From contig JBBDIO010000219.1 of the NCBI GenBank assembly GCA_040880365.1, positions 1 through 15,138 of the forward strand: a DNA stretch of 15,138 nt, written 5' to 3'. The DNA comes from JBBDIO01 sp040880365. Its GTDB lineage: Bacteria; Chloroflexota; Anaerolineae; Caldilineales; Caldilineaceae. The translations under genes and the position numbers were made by a program. The notes beneath the pieces were generated by a model. It was given only the letters and a program-made list of their open reading frames with translations. It did no database searches and was not told the origin of the DNA. Numbering within the stretch: the first letter of the stretch is position 1; each line of letters opens with the position of its first letter. Below are positions 7,866 to 13,805 of the stretch, one piece after another.

Positions 7866-7912
7866 GATTCGACTCCCATTGAAATTCTAGCTGCCGGACC
7901 CGCGCGTTTGCC

Positions 7913-7990
7913 GGCCTGGGCGGGGTTTGAACCCGCAATTTGTCTGCACCTTGCAGACCGGTCCATGCACATATCTGAGGACATATATAT
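7913..7990 (-). other. tRNA-like structured element in the leader of the radical SAM gene
   Basis: On the minus strand this holds, in tRNA order, a D-stem-like GTCC/GGAC pair (7982-7961), a perfect 5-bp anticodon-like stem GTCTG/CAGAC with a 7-nt loop (7958-7942), and a perfect T-arm with the invariant GGTTCAAACC core (7936-7920). The segment where the acceptor 5' strand should lie (CATATAT) cannot pair with CCAGGCC, and the loop lacks U33, so it is not a working tRNA. It may be a decayed tRNA or a leader RNA; CCGGTCTG and CAGGCCGG can pair across it as an alternative fold. A weak promoter (TATATA near 7985-7990) overlaps its 5' end. Confidence 0.4.
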
Positions 7991-8048
7991 GCCGACTCTG
8001 AGCGATGATTTAATCTGTGGTGCATGTGATCTTGCGTATGTGCAGGAT

Positions 8049-8103
8049 AAAACAGCAAAGGCCGGATCAGGGAGTTGGATGCCCGCCAACCTCCTTACCG
8101 GCC
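8049..8103 (-). terminator. Long hairpin terminator downstream of tRNA-Glu
   Basis: GGCCGG (8103-8098 on the minus strand) pairs with CCGGCC (8065-8060). The inner arms GGAGGTTGG and CCAACTCCC (8094-8086 and 8078-8070) pair with a bulge around a 7-nt loop. The minus-strand continuation is TTTGCTGTTTT. It starts 11 nt after the tRNA 3' end. Confidence 0.72.
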
Positions 8104-8113
8104 CTTGCCTTTG

Positions 8114-8186
8114 TAGCGCATACGGGATTCGAACCCGTGTCTCTGCCTTGAGAGGGCAGTATCCTAGGCCCCTAGACGAATGCGCC
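8114..8186 (-). tRNA. tRNA-Glu (anticodon CUC)
   Basis: 73-nt cloverleaf. Acceptor GGCGCAT pairs with ATGCGCT (G1-U72 wobble) and discriminator A73. The D-arm starts GTCTAG with the GG pair, as in other tRNA-Glu. Anticodon stem CTGCC/GGCAG closes the loop CTCTCAA with U33 and anticodon CUC. The T-arm is ACGGG-TTCGAAT-CCCGT. CCA is not encoded. It has its own promoter (8216-8245) and terminator (8049-8103), so it forms a single-gene unit. Confidence 0.95.
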
Positions 8187-8215
8187 GCATGTGCCTGCCC
8201 CTCATATGAAGCAAT

Positions 8216-8245
8216 AGTATAGCGGCAAGATGCCTTGCTTGTCAA
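8216..8245 (-). promoter_or_regulatory. Sigma70 promoter for tRNA-Glu
   Basis: On the minus strand a perfect -35 TTGACA (8245-8240) and a -10 TATACT (8221-8216, 5/6) are 18 bp apart. Transcription would start about 20 nt before the tRNA 5' end. Confidence 0.85.
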
Positions 8246-8447
8246 AGCAATTAGGGCGAATTTTGTACCTGGGTTGTGCCAAGCATTTTCTTGTGTGTTT
8301 TGCTGCGTTTTGTCGGACCGGTGTCAGGTTCAGGGATAGGGAATCCGGTATGGTATACATGGTCAGTATGATGCTGGATGCTGTAGGGAGAGGAACGGGA
8401 ATCCTGTGCCCGATGGGCTACTCTGCGTGTGCGATGGCGCGGCCCTG

Positions 8448-8477
8448 TTGGGCGGGCCGACGCAGAACGGGTATACT
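8448..8477 (+). promoter_or_regulatory. Possible promoter of the lipoprotein gene
   Basis: A -10-like TATACT (8472-8477) lies 18 bp after a weak -35 TTGGGC (8448-8453). A GC-rich hairpin CGGCCC/GGGCCG (8440-8459) overlaps the -35. The rest of the 355-nt gap (8187-8541) holds only the tRNA promoter and no credible gene. Confidence 0.3.
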
Positions 8478-8541
8478 GATCTATTCAGCACGATTCAATA
8501 TGATAGGCACAAGTCTTATCACATAAGCGAGAGGAGTCACG

Positions 8542-9039
8542 ATGGCTATTAATAAGAAAACAATCTCCGCCCTGGCATTATTGGTGGGGATGATGCTCTT
8601 TACCTCGGCGTGCGGCATGGTGAGCAGCCTGTTAAGTGGGCGCTCGTCGGGGACGGTTGGTGAACTTTGGGACGATGTGCCGCCCGTGGCGGGGGCAGCT
8701 AAGGCCGATATGGAAATGCCTTTGGCGGCGCGTCTGGCAATTCAGGCTATGTTGCAGGGGCGCATGGACTTTATTGCTTTTTCAACGGATCAGACCCCTA
8801 CGCAGGTACAGGAAATCTATACGCGCGAGGCCATGGAGGCACGCGGGTGGAATGTGGAAGAGGGCCAGGGTTGTGTGGGCGATAGCGCGGATGAAAATAT
8901 GGGCGCAATCTGTTTCTTTGCCAAGAACCAGGATGGGCAGGAAGAAGGCCTGGCAATTGTTGTCGCCTTGGATGAAGAAACCGGTACGACCAATATATTC
9001 TATGCACGCATCGATTTAACGGAGGAAGCCACCGAATAA
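8542..9039 (+). CDS. Small lipoprotein of unknown function
   Basis: 165-residue protein, ATG preceded by GAGAGGAG at good spacing. The N-terminus is a lipoprotein signal: Lys5-Lys6, hydrophobic stretch ISALALLVGMMLF, and lipobox TSAC with the lipidated cysteine at C24. The mature part has a short Ser/Gly linker, then a compact acidic domain (about 40-165) with two cysteines (C111, C124) that could form a disulfide. The segment around AIQAMLQGRMDFIAFSTDQT and the later IYTREAMEARGW suggests an alpha/beta fold, but I do not recognise the family. It would sit on the outer face of the membrane. It is monocistronic: the upstream neighbour is a tRNA and the downstream gene is convergent. Confidence 0.8.
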   Translation: MAINKKTISALALLVGMMLFTSACGMVSSLLSGRSSGTVGELWDDVPPVAGAAKADMEMPLAARLAIQAMLQGRMDFIAFSTDQTPTQVQEIYTREAMEARGWNVEEGQGCVGDSADENMGAICFFAKNQDGQEEGLAIVVALDEETGTTNIFYARIDLTEEATE

Positions 9040-9066
9040 CGCTGGACGAGGCTACAGCCCGGCACT

Positions 9067-9090
9067 AAGCAGGGCGGAAAGCAGGGCGGA
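9067..9090. repeat. 12-bp tandem repeat, 2 units
   Basis: AAGCAGGGCGGA occurs twice head to tail (9067-9078, 9079-9090) just after the lipoprotein stop. Confidence 0.85.
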
Positions 9091-9158
9091 AAGACGTGGG
9101 GAGGACAATCGGTAGTGGCTGTGTTGGGCAGCCATGCCGATACCTCACGCCTACTGAT

Positions 9159-9182
9159 ATTTTATCCCTTATTTTATCCCTG
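9159..9182. repeat. 12-bp tandem repeat, 2 units
   Basis: TATTTTATCCCT occurs twice head to tail (9159-9170, 9171-9182) between the convergent lipoprotein and response-regulator genes. The remaining sequence of this 200-bp gap shows no gene. Confidence 0.85.
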
Positions 9183-9237
9183 CCTGATTATTCTTCAACA
9201 TTTGGATTTGGCCCTGCGATACGAGGGCAGGCGGGGT

Positions 9238-9738
9238 TTAGATCGGCAGTGCCAACACTTCCTGCACGGCGCGGAGCAATTGGCGGGAGGAAAACGGTTT
9301 GGCGAGTGCGCGCTGTGCGCCCAGCTTTTCGGCAACGCTCAACATATAGTGCAGACCCATTTGCCCGCCTCCCGAGATGGCAATGATTTTGACATCTGGC
9401 ATACGTTTGCGAAGGTCCATGATGACTTCCAGTCCATCGCGCTCGGGCATTATCAATTCGGTAATCACCAGATCGAAGGGCTGGCTGCGATAGAGATGCA
9501 TGGCAATGCGACCGTTGGCCGCACACGTCACGCAGTTGCCGACTTGTTCCAATTCCTGGCGCAACGACTCGCGCAACTTCTCTTCATTGTCGATGAGTAG
9601 GATGTGCGGGGATAGGCGTTGGACGGGACGCAATGAGTCGGATTGGGTAAGCTGAGAACCCTCAGTTGTCTGTGGCAAGGTTGAGATTCCGTTGGCTAGT
9701 GCGCTGTTTACAAGGATTTTGAATTCTTGCGTAGTCAC
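9238..9738 (-). CDS. Receiver-only (CheY-like) response regulator with Glu at the phosphorylation site
   Basis: Single receiver domain with no output domain, 166 residues from the GTG at 9738. The start is uncertain: the frame is open to a GTG at 9774 inside a hairpin, and a TTG near 9675 is also possible; AGGAG lies only 2 nt before GTG 9738. The receiver fold runs from about residue 45 to 164. Compared with the family, the acidic pair is D50-N51 (LLIDNEE rather than VVDDEE), the phospho-acceptor Asp is E94 (DLVITELIMPERDG, codon GAA), the Ser/Thr position is S122 (IIAISGGG) and the Lys is K147 (ALAKPF). An Asp-to-Glu change here can mimic phosphorylation, so it may be locked in one state rather than controlled by a kinase. 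No histidine kinase lies nearby. Confidence 0.88.
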   Translation of the reverse strand: MTTQEFKILVNSALANGISTLPQTTEGSQLTQSDSLRPVQRLSPHILLIDNEEKLRESLRQELEQVGNCVTCAANGRIAMHLYRSQPFDLVITELIMPERDGLEVIMDLRKRMPDVKIIAISGGGQMGLHYMLSVAEKLGAQRALAKPFSSRQLLRAVQEVLALPI

Positions 9739-9756
9739 AGCTCCTGCTGTGACTAC
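9731..9756. repeat. Perfect 10-bp hairpin at the response-regulator start
   Basis: GTAGTCACAG (9731-9740) and CTGTGACTAC (9747-9756) are perfect inverted repeats with a 6-nt loop that reads CAGGAG on the minus strand. GTG 9738 lies in the stem. Confidence 0.85.
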
Positions 9757-9759
9757 CCT

Positions 9760-9799
9760 GTAAACCCATGTCACGCCAGGAGACGTGACATGGGTTTAC
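9760..9799. repeat. Perfect 16-bp hairpin with AGGAG loop
   Basis: GTAAACCCATGTCACG (9760-9775) and CGTGACATGGGTTTAC (9784-9799) are perfect inverted repeats around the loop CCAGGAGA. The core GTCAC-CAGGAG-GTGAC is shared, in the opposite orientation, with the neighbouring hairpin at 9731-9756, so the two look like related copies. Confidence 0.88.
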
Positions 9800-9906
9800 T
9801 ACGACAAATACAAACTTCAACTCAACTAGGCACTAGGTGCATGACTAGGTGCATGACTAGGTGCATGACTAGGTGCATGATCAGCGATACTCAGTTGAAT
9901 GCATAA
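9790..9906 (+). CDS. Possible 38-residue small protein with (Thr-Arg-Cys-Met)4 repeat
   Basis: ATG at 9790 follows AGGAG (9778-9782) with an ideal 7-nt spacing, although the site lies in a hairpin loop and the ATG in its stem. The frame stays open for 38 codons and stops at TAA 9904-9906, one base before the convergent stop of the DJ-1-like gene. The 12-bp tandem repeat inside it encodes TRCM four times, giving four evenly spaced cysteines. There is no similarity I recognise, and a repeat with a unit length divisible by three stays open easily, so this may be non-coding. Confidence 0.3.
   Translation: MGLLRQIQTSTQLGTRCMTRCMTRCMTRCMISDTQLNA
9832..9879. repeat. 12-bp tandem repeat, 4 perfect units
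   Basis: ACTAGGTGCATG is repeated four times without mismatch (9832, 9844, 9856, 9868), preceded by a partial unit ACTAGG at 9825. There are no spacers, so it is not CRISPR. Confidence 0.95.
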
Positions 9907-9907
9907 A

Positions 9908-10372
9908 CTATCCGGTGTGCGCCAGTGAATTTGCTGTCTGTTCTGCAAATTCAATCAATGCATATTTTTCGGGAAATTCAATCAATTCTTTTTGGGCAAA
10001 TGCCCACGGTTGATGATTTACCTCGCTTGGATTGAGCCGGCGACCGACGATCACGCGCGCATGATTGTTGCGAGCACGCGTCAGCAACTCTTCTACACGT
10101 GGGTCGTGGTGAAATTGCTGTAGCTGTTCAAAATCGCCGGGAATTATGATGCAGATTGCCCTTTCAACCAGTTTGAGTGCCTCGTCCAGCGTGATATCGG
10201 GAACCAGTTTAAGCCCAAAATGTCCAGTTGTACGCTGGGCATTTAACCCCACAATTTTCACGCGAACCCCTGCACGCCGTAACTCTCCCACAAAAATCGT
10301 TGCAGGAATTTCCTTAAAAGCTTCTCCCCACAATACAAATGTATACGAATCGGGTCCCGTCAGACGTTGCAT
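9908..10372 (-). CDS. DJ-1/PfpI-like protein lacking the nucleophilic cysteine
   Basis: 154-residue cytoplasmic protein of the class I glutamine-amidotransferase-like fold. The ATG at 10372 is chosen because GAGGA lies 5 nt upstream; another ATG at 10423 has only a weak site. Family features are visible: the E21 motif FKEIPATIFVGELRRAG, then VPDITLDEALKLV, and the strand IIIPGD (75-80) where DJ-1/PfpI proteins have PGG. At the nucleophile elbow, where AxC is expected, the protein reads NNHARVIVGRRL (103-112) with no cysteine, so protease, chaperone or glyoxalase chemistry is unlikely. It may be a binding or regulatory descendant. It is on the same strand as the response regulator, but 170 bp of repeats and hairpins separate them. 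Confidence 0.7.
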   Translation of the reverse strand: MQRLTGPDSYTFVLWGEAFKEIPATIFVGELRRAGVRVKIVGLNAQRTTGHFGLKLVPDITLDEALKLVERAICIIIPGDFEQLQQFHHDPRVEELLTRARNNHARVIVGRRLNPSEVNHQPWAFAQKELIEFPEKYALIEFAEQTANSLAHTG

Positions 10373-10504
10373 ACAATTCCTCGAACACTTTGAAGTGCGC
10401 GGATAGATGTGCGCGAATATCATTGGATACCTTGGGCGATTTCTGGAGAAAGCCGCAGCCCAAGTTGATATGAACGTGTGGGTGGACAGGGTCTGGTGCT
10501 AGCC

Positions 10505-10540
10505 TTCGGCTGGCGAAACATTTTCGGCTGGCAAAGCAGT
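10505..10540. repeat. Imperfect 18-bp tandem duplication
   Basis: TTCGGCTGGCGAAACATT (10505-10522) is followed by TTCGGCTGGCAAAGCAGT; the first ten bases are identical. It lies in the gap 10373-10620, which also contains an inverted repeat CTTGGGC/GCCCAAG (10431-10464) and otherwise nothing recognisable. Confidence 0.6.
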
Positions 10541-10620
10541 GGGGGTAACCAAGTTTTTGCGCGCCACGTGCCCAAAAGGCGTCCACGAATCACTATCTAT
10601 ACTGTACAGGAGGAGCGGCG

Positions 10621-10746
10621 ATGTGGGCTATCCACAATGCGTTAAACTTCTCGCGTGGACTATCACCAACTCTCGATCTGAGAGGTTTTGCTATCGAGTC
10701 TCTCTCATTTTTTGAGAATTCATTTCAAAATGCCTTAAAACTATGA
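10621..10746 (+). CDS. Possible 41-residue leader peptide upstream of the STAND gene
   Basis: ATG at 10621 follows AGGAGG (10608-10613) with 7-nt spacing, one of the best ribosome-binding sites in the window. The frame runs 41 codons to TGA 10744-10746, beginning MWAIHNALNF and ending SFQNALKL. No family is recognised and there is no clear membrane segment. A -10-like TATACT at 10598-10603 would start transcription inside the ribosome-binding site, so a promoter further upstream would be needed. The coding region overlaps alternative hairpins with a T-run (10670-10713), as in leader-peptide attenuation. It ends 96 bp before the STAND start. Supported mainly by the ribosome-binding site. Confidence 0.35.
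   Translation: MWAIHNALNFSRGLSPTLDLRGFAIESLSFFENSFQNALKL
10670..10713 (+). promoter_or_regulatory. Attenuator-like alternative hairpins before the STAND gene
   Basis: CTCTC (10670-10674) can pair with GAGAG (10680-10684). Alternatively TGAGAG (10679-10684) can pair with CTCTCA (10702-10707), which is followed at once by TTTTTT (10708-10713). The two folds exclude each other, and the second resembles a weak intrinsic terminator. A possible -35/-10 pair (TTGAGA at 10712, TTAAAA 17 bp on) overlaps the end and could supply a separate promoter for the downstream gene. Confidence 0.35.
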
Positions 10747-10842
10747 TAGACTGGCATACAGGATGATAGTTATTTTGCCTGCAATCGTTTTTCGCTGGTT
10801 TATTGCAGCGAAATTGATACAAATGCTACACCCAATCCGCCT

Positions 10843-12237
10843 ATGGATACCGGACTGCAACAATTGAAACAGAATGTGCATAAAGCGTTGAAGCAATGGC
10901 ATCAGCCCGACGTGCAGACTGCCGCATTCAGCCATCTTGCGCTCTTTCAGGGATGTCTGCAAAATGCCAATGGCGCGCCGAAGCGGGCAGTCAATCAAAT
11001 GTTGCTGCAAGGCCTGGCGCAACTGGAACTGCACTATAAACAGGATGCTATCCTGCTGCGGCGGGCATTTCTGGATAACGAGTTAAACCGGATTCTGGCG
11101 GTGGAGCGCGACATTTCGGAAGCGACCCTATATCGCCACATTGATACGGCGTTGGTGCGATTGGCGGAATCTGTGTGGCAGCTTGAGACGGAAATCAGTA
11201 GCGGCCTGCAATCGAACCTTTTGCAGCGATTGGAGCTACCTACCAATGCAGATCTGGTAGGGATCGAGGATCACATGGCGCGGGTGAGCGAAATTCTGCG
11301 CTCGCCGGCCCAACCTTGGCTGATTTCGCTGGAAGGAATGGGGGGGATTGGCAAAACTACCCTGGCAGATGCTGTCTTGCGTAGTCTGGTTCAACAGGGG
11401 CATACACAGGCAATTGCATGGGTCACGGCACGCCAGCAGGCATTTGCATATGGCACTGGTATTCGTGAAGTGGAGCGCCCTACGCTTAGCGTGGATGCGC
11501 TGGTTGAGGCTTTGGTGACGCAGCTTCACCCCAATGAGAATATTCCTCCCAATCGTACATTGCACGTGTTGACCGACATTCTCAAGGCGCAGGCGCATCT
11601 AATCGTGATTGATAACCTGGAAACTGTTGCCGATGTGGAAACGTTACTCACGACATTGCGCACGCTGGCGAATCCTTCCAAGTTTTTGCTGACGACGCGG
11701 GCGAGCCTCTTTTCCGAGCCGGATGTCTATACATTTGCTGTGCCGGAGCTTACCGAGCCTGGCGCGCTGGCACTCTTGCGCCATGAAGCAGAACATCGCA
11801 ATCTGACCCGTTTACAGAGCGCAAACGATGCAGCACTGCGCACGATCTATCAGACTGTGGGGGGCAACCCATTGGCCCTGCGGCTGGTCGCCGGCCAAAC
11901 CCATGTGCACGCCCTGGATATTGTGCTGGAGAGTCTGCAAAAGGCCCAGGGCCGCAAGATTGAGGAACTGTATACCTACATTTATCGCGAAGCCTGGGAT
12001 CAACTGGACGAGGCGACGCGTCTTGTGTTTCTGGCGATGCCGCTTGCGACCAGTTTTGGCGCAACACCCAGTCACATTGGCGAATTGACCGGTTTGCCGC
12101 CCAGCCTGATTTTAGAGGCCCTGGAGATATTGGTGCGGTTGAATCTGGTAGATAGCCGCGACGACGTGGAACCGAGATTTACGATTCACAGTCTCACGCG
12201 TTCATTTCTTCACGAGCAGGTGCTGCAATGGTCATAG
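10843..12237 (+). CDS. STAND (NB-ARC-type) ATPase with N-terminal HTH-like region
   Basis: 464-residue signal-transduction ATPase, a switch expected to oligomerise on ATP binding. The ATG at 10843 lacks a good ribosome-binding site; no better in-frame start is visible. Residues 45-115 resemble a sigma-region-4-type helix-turn-helix (RRAFLDNELNRILA, then ISEATLYRHIDTAL), suggesting DNA binding. The ATPase runs from about 135 to 460: Walker A GMGGIGKTT (165-173), Walker B LIVIDNLE (253-260), sensor FLLTTR (281-286), GNPLALRLVAG (341-351, the GxP motif), then a winged-helix part ending in FTIHSLTRSFL, equivalent to the MHD motif with Ser for Asp. Where most relatives continue into a sensor domain, this one stops; the TPR sensor is the next gene, overlapping by 10 bp. 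No cysteine-rich or nuclease domain is fused. Confidence 0.88.
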   Translation: MDTGLQQLKQNVHKALKQWHQPDVQTAAFSHLALFQGCLQNANGAPKRAVNQMLLQGLAQLELHYKQDAILLRRAFLDNELNRILAVERDISEATLYRHIDTALVRLAESVWQLETEISSGLQSNLLQRLELPTNADLVGIEDHMARVSEILRSPAQPWLISLEGMGGIGKTTLADAVLRSLVQQGHTQAIAWVTARQQAFAYGTGIREVERPTLSVDALVEALVTQLHPNENIPPNRTLHVLTDILKAQAHLIVIDNLETVADVETLLTTLRTLANPSKFLLTTRASLFSEPDVYTFAVPELTEPGALALLRHEAEHRNLTRLQSANDAALRTIYQTVGGNPLALRLVAGQTHVHALDIVLESLQKAQGRKIEELYTYIYREAWDQLDEATRLVFLAMPLATSFGATPSHIGELTGLPPSLILEALEILVRLNLVDSRDDVEPRFTIHSLTRSFLHEQVLQWS

Positions 12238-13535
12238 CTACATCTATGTTATCGCCTATTCCACAAGCGGCTTCCCCATTAACTGCCGGCGCGTCGGGCA
12301 ATGAGTATGGCAGTATTTTTGAGAGCTATGTGGGACGTAGCCTCGAGATGCTGGCGCGCCAACTTGAACAGGTAGAGGGATTGTTGGCACAGGAGTTGCA
12401 GGCGCGGTTCTGGCAGACGCTGGAATACGGTTTGCGAATCCGCACAGCCTGGCCTGCCACGCGTGCTCTGCTGTTGGCGGTTGCGCCCAAAATTGAGCAG
12501 ACGGGTACTTGGGACGAATGGTTGCCTTGCCTGGGCAAGAGTATTGAACGCAGTCAGGCGGTTGACGACAAGGCCGCCGAGGCCGAGTTGCGTATGCATT
12601 TGGGGCATTTGCTGTTTCGTGTGGGAGAAGTAGAGACCGCTCGCCATCAGTTGGAATTGGCCGGGCATCTGTTTGGACAACTGGGGCAGATGCCGCGCCA
12701 CGCAGTTGCATTGGCGCGGCTGGCGCAACTGGTGCATCGGGCCGATGGTGATGCGCACGCCGCACGCGATTTGGCCGAGCGGGCGCTGAGGATGGTTACG
12801 CGGTCTGACCTTGAGGCAGCATATTGTCATTTTGTGCACGGCACGCTGGCTGGGGAAGAACTTGCCGTTGGCGAAGCTGCTGCGGCATTGGATGAAGCGC
12901 GCCGATTGGCAGAGCAGGCAGGCGACCGCCGTTTGCATGCACTGGCGCTGCTAAATCTGGGAAGGTTGTATGCACAGCGGACACTGTATGAACCCGCCGA
13001 GACTTATTATGAGTGGGCGATTGCGGCATTTGTCGCCCTGGAAGATCCCGTCAACCTGGCGGTTGCACAGATGAATCTGGCAATCATTTATATGGAGAGT
13101 GGCAAGTATAATCAGGCGTTGCGCCGATATGACGAAGCCGAAACTACGCTCCGACCGTTGCACGATCGCCGCTATCTGGCCATGATCTACAACAACAAGG
13201 GCATGGTCTATACCGAGATGCAAGACTGGGCACGCGCCGAGGAAGCCTATCTGGCAGCCTGCGGACTCTGGCGCCAATTGGATGAACCTGTGTCGCTGGC
13301 GAATGTCATGGACAATCTGGGTGAACTTTATATGGCGCAGGGCGCACCCAGGCAAGCTGTGGCAACTTTTGCCGACGCACTCGCGTTACTGCATACGGGT
13401 CACTTCGGTTCTGCCGAAGCCCGGCGGCTGGGGGATGAGATCGCTGCGCATCTTGAGATCGCGCGGGCACAATCTCCCGACGCCGCGCCGCGCTCAACTG
13501 TGACTACCCCTGTTCAGCGTGTGGCGATCCAGTGA
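12228..13535 (+). CDS. Tetratricopeptide-repeat protein, likely sensor/effector partner of the STAND ATPase
   Basis: 435-residue soluble protein. ATG at 12228 overlaps the STAND stop by 10 bp, with GAGCAGG upstream, so translation is probably coupled and the two products made together. After a helical N-terminal part (25-110) come about seven TPRs at a strikingly regular 40-residue period: repeat helices begin near residues 121, 160, 198, 239, 279, 319 and 359 (for example LLNLGRLYAQRTLYEPAETY and NNKGMVYTEMQDWARAEEAY). The 40-residue type is seen in MalT-, Rap- and PlcR-like peptide or ligand sensors. There is no enzymatic or membrane part; the last 25 residues are disordered. In fused relatives such TPRs follow the NB-ARC module directly. 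The ligand is unknown; a nearby exported peptide gene is one candidate. Confidence 0.88.
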   Translation: MVIATSMLSPIPQAASPLTAGASGNEYGSIFESYVGRSLEMLARQLEQVEGLLAQELQARFWQTLEYGLRIRTAWPATRALLLAVAPKIEQTGTWDEWLPCLGKSIERSQAVDDKAAEAELRMHLGHLLFRVGEVETARHQLELAGHLFGQLGQMPRHAVALARLAQLVHRADGDAHAARDLAERALRMVTRSDLEAAYCHFVHGTLAGEELAVGEAAAALDEARRLAEQAGDRRLHALALLNLGRLYAQRTLYEPAETYYEWAIAAFVALEDPVNLAVAQMNLAIIYMESGKYNQALRRYDEAETTLRPLHDRRYLAMIYNNKGMVYTEMQDWARAEEAYLAACGLWRQLDEPVSLANVMDNLGELYMAQGAPRQAVATFADALALLHTGHFGSAEARRLGDEIAAHLEIARAQSPDAAPRSTVTTPVQRVAIQ

Positions 13536-13566
13536 CTATTCAGGCTTTGATTGAGCAGTTATAGAT

Positions 13567-13752
13567 TCAGTATTCGCCAATGCCCGACTGGGGGCGGCCG
13601 GCAACGGCAAGTGTGGTCATTTCAGTATCCAGGAGCGAGTCCATTACCATGGGGGTGGTGGCTACGAAAGCTGCCAATAATACTGCGGCCGCAATTTTTG
13701 TGACCTGTTTGGTGACTGTGCGATGCAAGTGGCTGGTGTAGACCCGGTTCAT
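13567..13752 (-). CDS. 61-residue peptide with N-terminal signal or membrane segment
   Basis: Small protein of unknown family. ATG at 13752 has GAGGAG 9 nt upstream, which decides it over the longer frame reaching 13821. A basic N-terminus (His, Arg and Lys up to K19) is followed by a hydrophobic helix IAAAVLLAAFVATTPMVM (20-37), then an acidic-polar stretch and the tail AVAGRPQSGIGEY. It may be a secreted peptide precursor (AVA before GRPQ would suit a signal-peptidase-like cut, though rather far from the hydrophobic core) or a single-pass membrane peptide. Its stop lies 31 bp from the stop of the TPR gene, convergent. A promoter with an overlapping palindrome precedes it (13806-13835). The strong ribosome-binding site and signal-like design support it as real. 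Confidence 0.65.
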   Translation of the reverse strand: MNRVYTSHLHRTVTKQVTKIAAAVLLAAFVATTPMVMDSLLDTEMTTLAVAGRPQSGIGEY

Positions 13753-13805
13753 GTGTAAGTGCTCCTCTGAGTTGATGGCCGATTGCACGGCGCATTTGTT
13801 TGGTA

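Noticed and set aside
7806..8245. Two opposing ORFs of about 130 residues
   Set aside because: They are translations across the tRNA-Glu gene and the tRNA-like element (the FEPA and RIPYALQ-type pieces are typical of tRNA read as protein).
8330..8460. Riboswitch (for example cobalamin) before the lipoprotein
   Set aside because: Some GGGAATCC-like pieces suggested it, but the conserved B12-box and a consistent fold are not visible.
9832..9879. CRISPR array
   Set aside because: Units are only 12 bp and directly adjacent with no spacers; no cas gene is present.
12153..12237. Programmed frameshift fusing the STAND and TPR frames
   Set aside because: The TPR frame is open for about 75 nt before its ATG, but there is no slippery heptamer, and a good ribosome-binding site precedes the ATG. 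Overlap coupling explains it better.
12279..12938. 219-residue minus-strand protein
   Set aside because: Shadow of the TPR gene; no start signal or family features.
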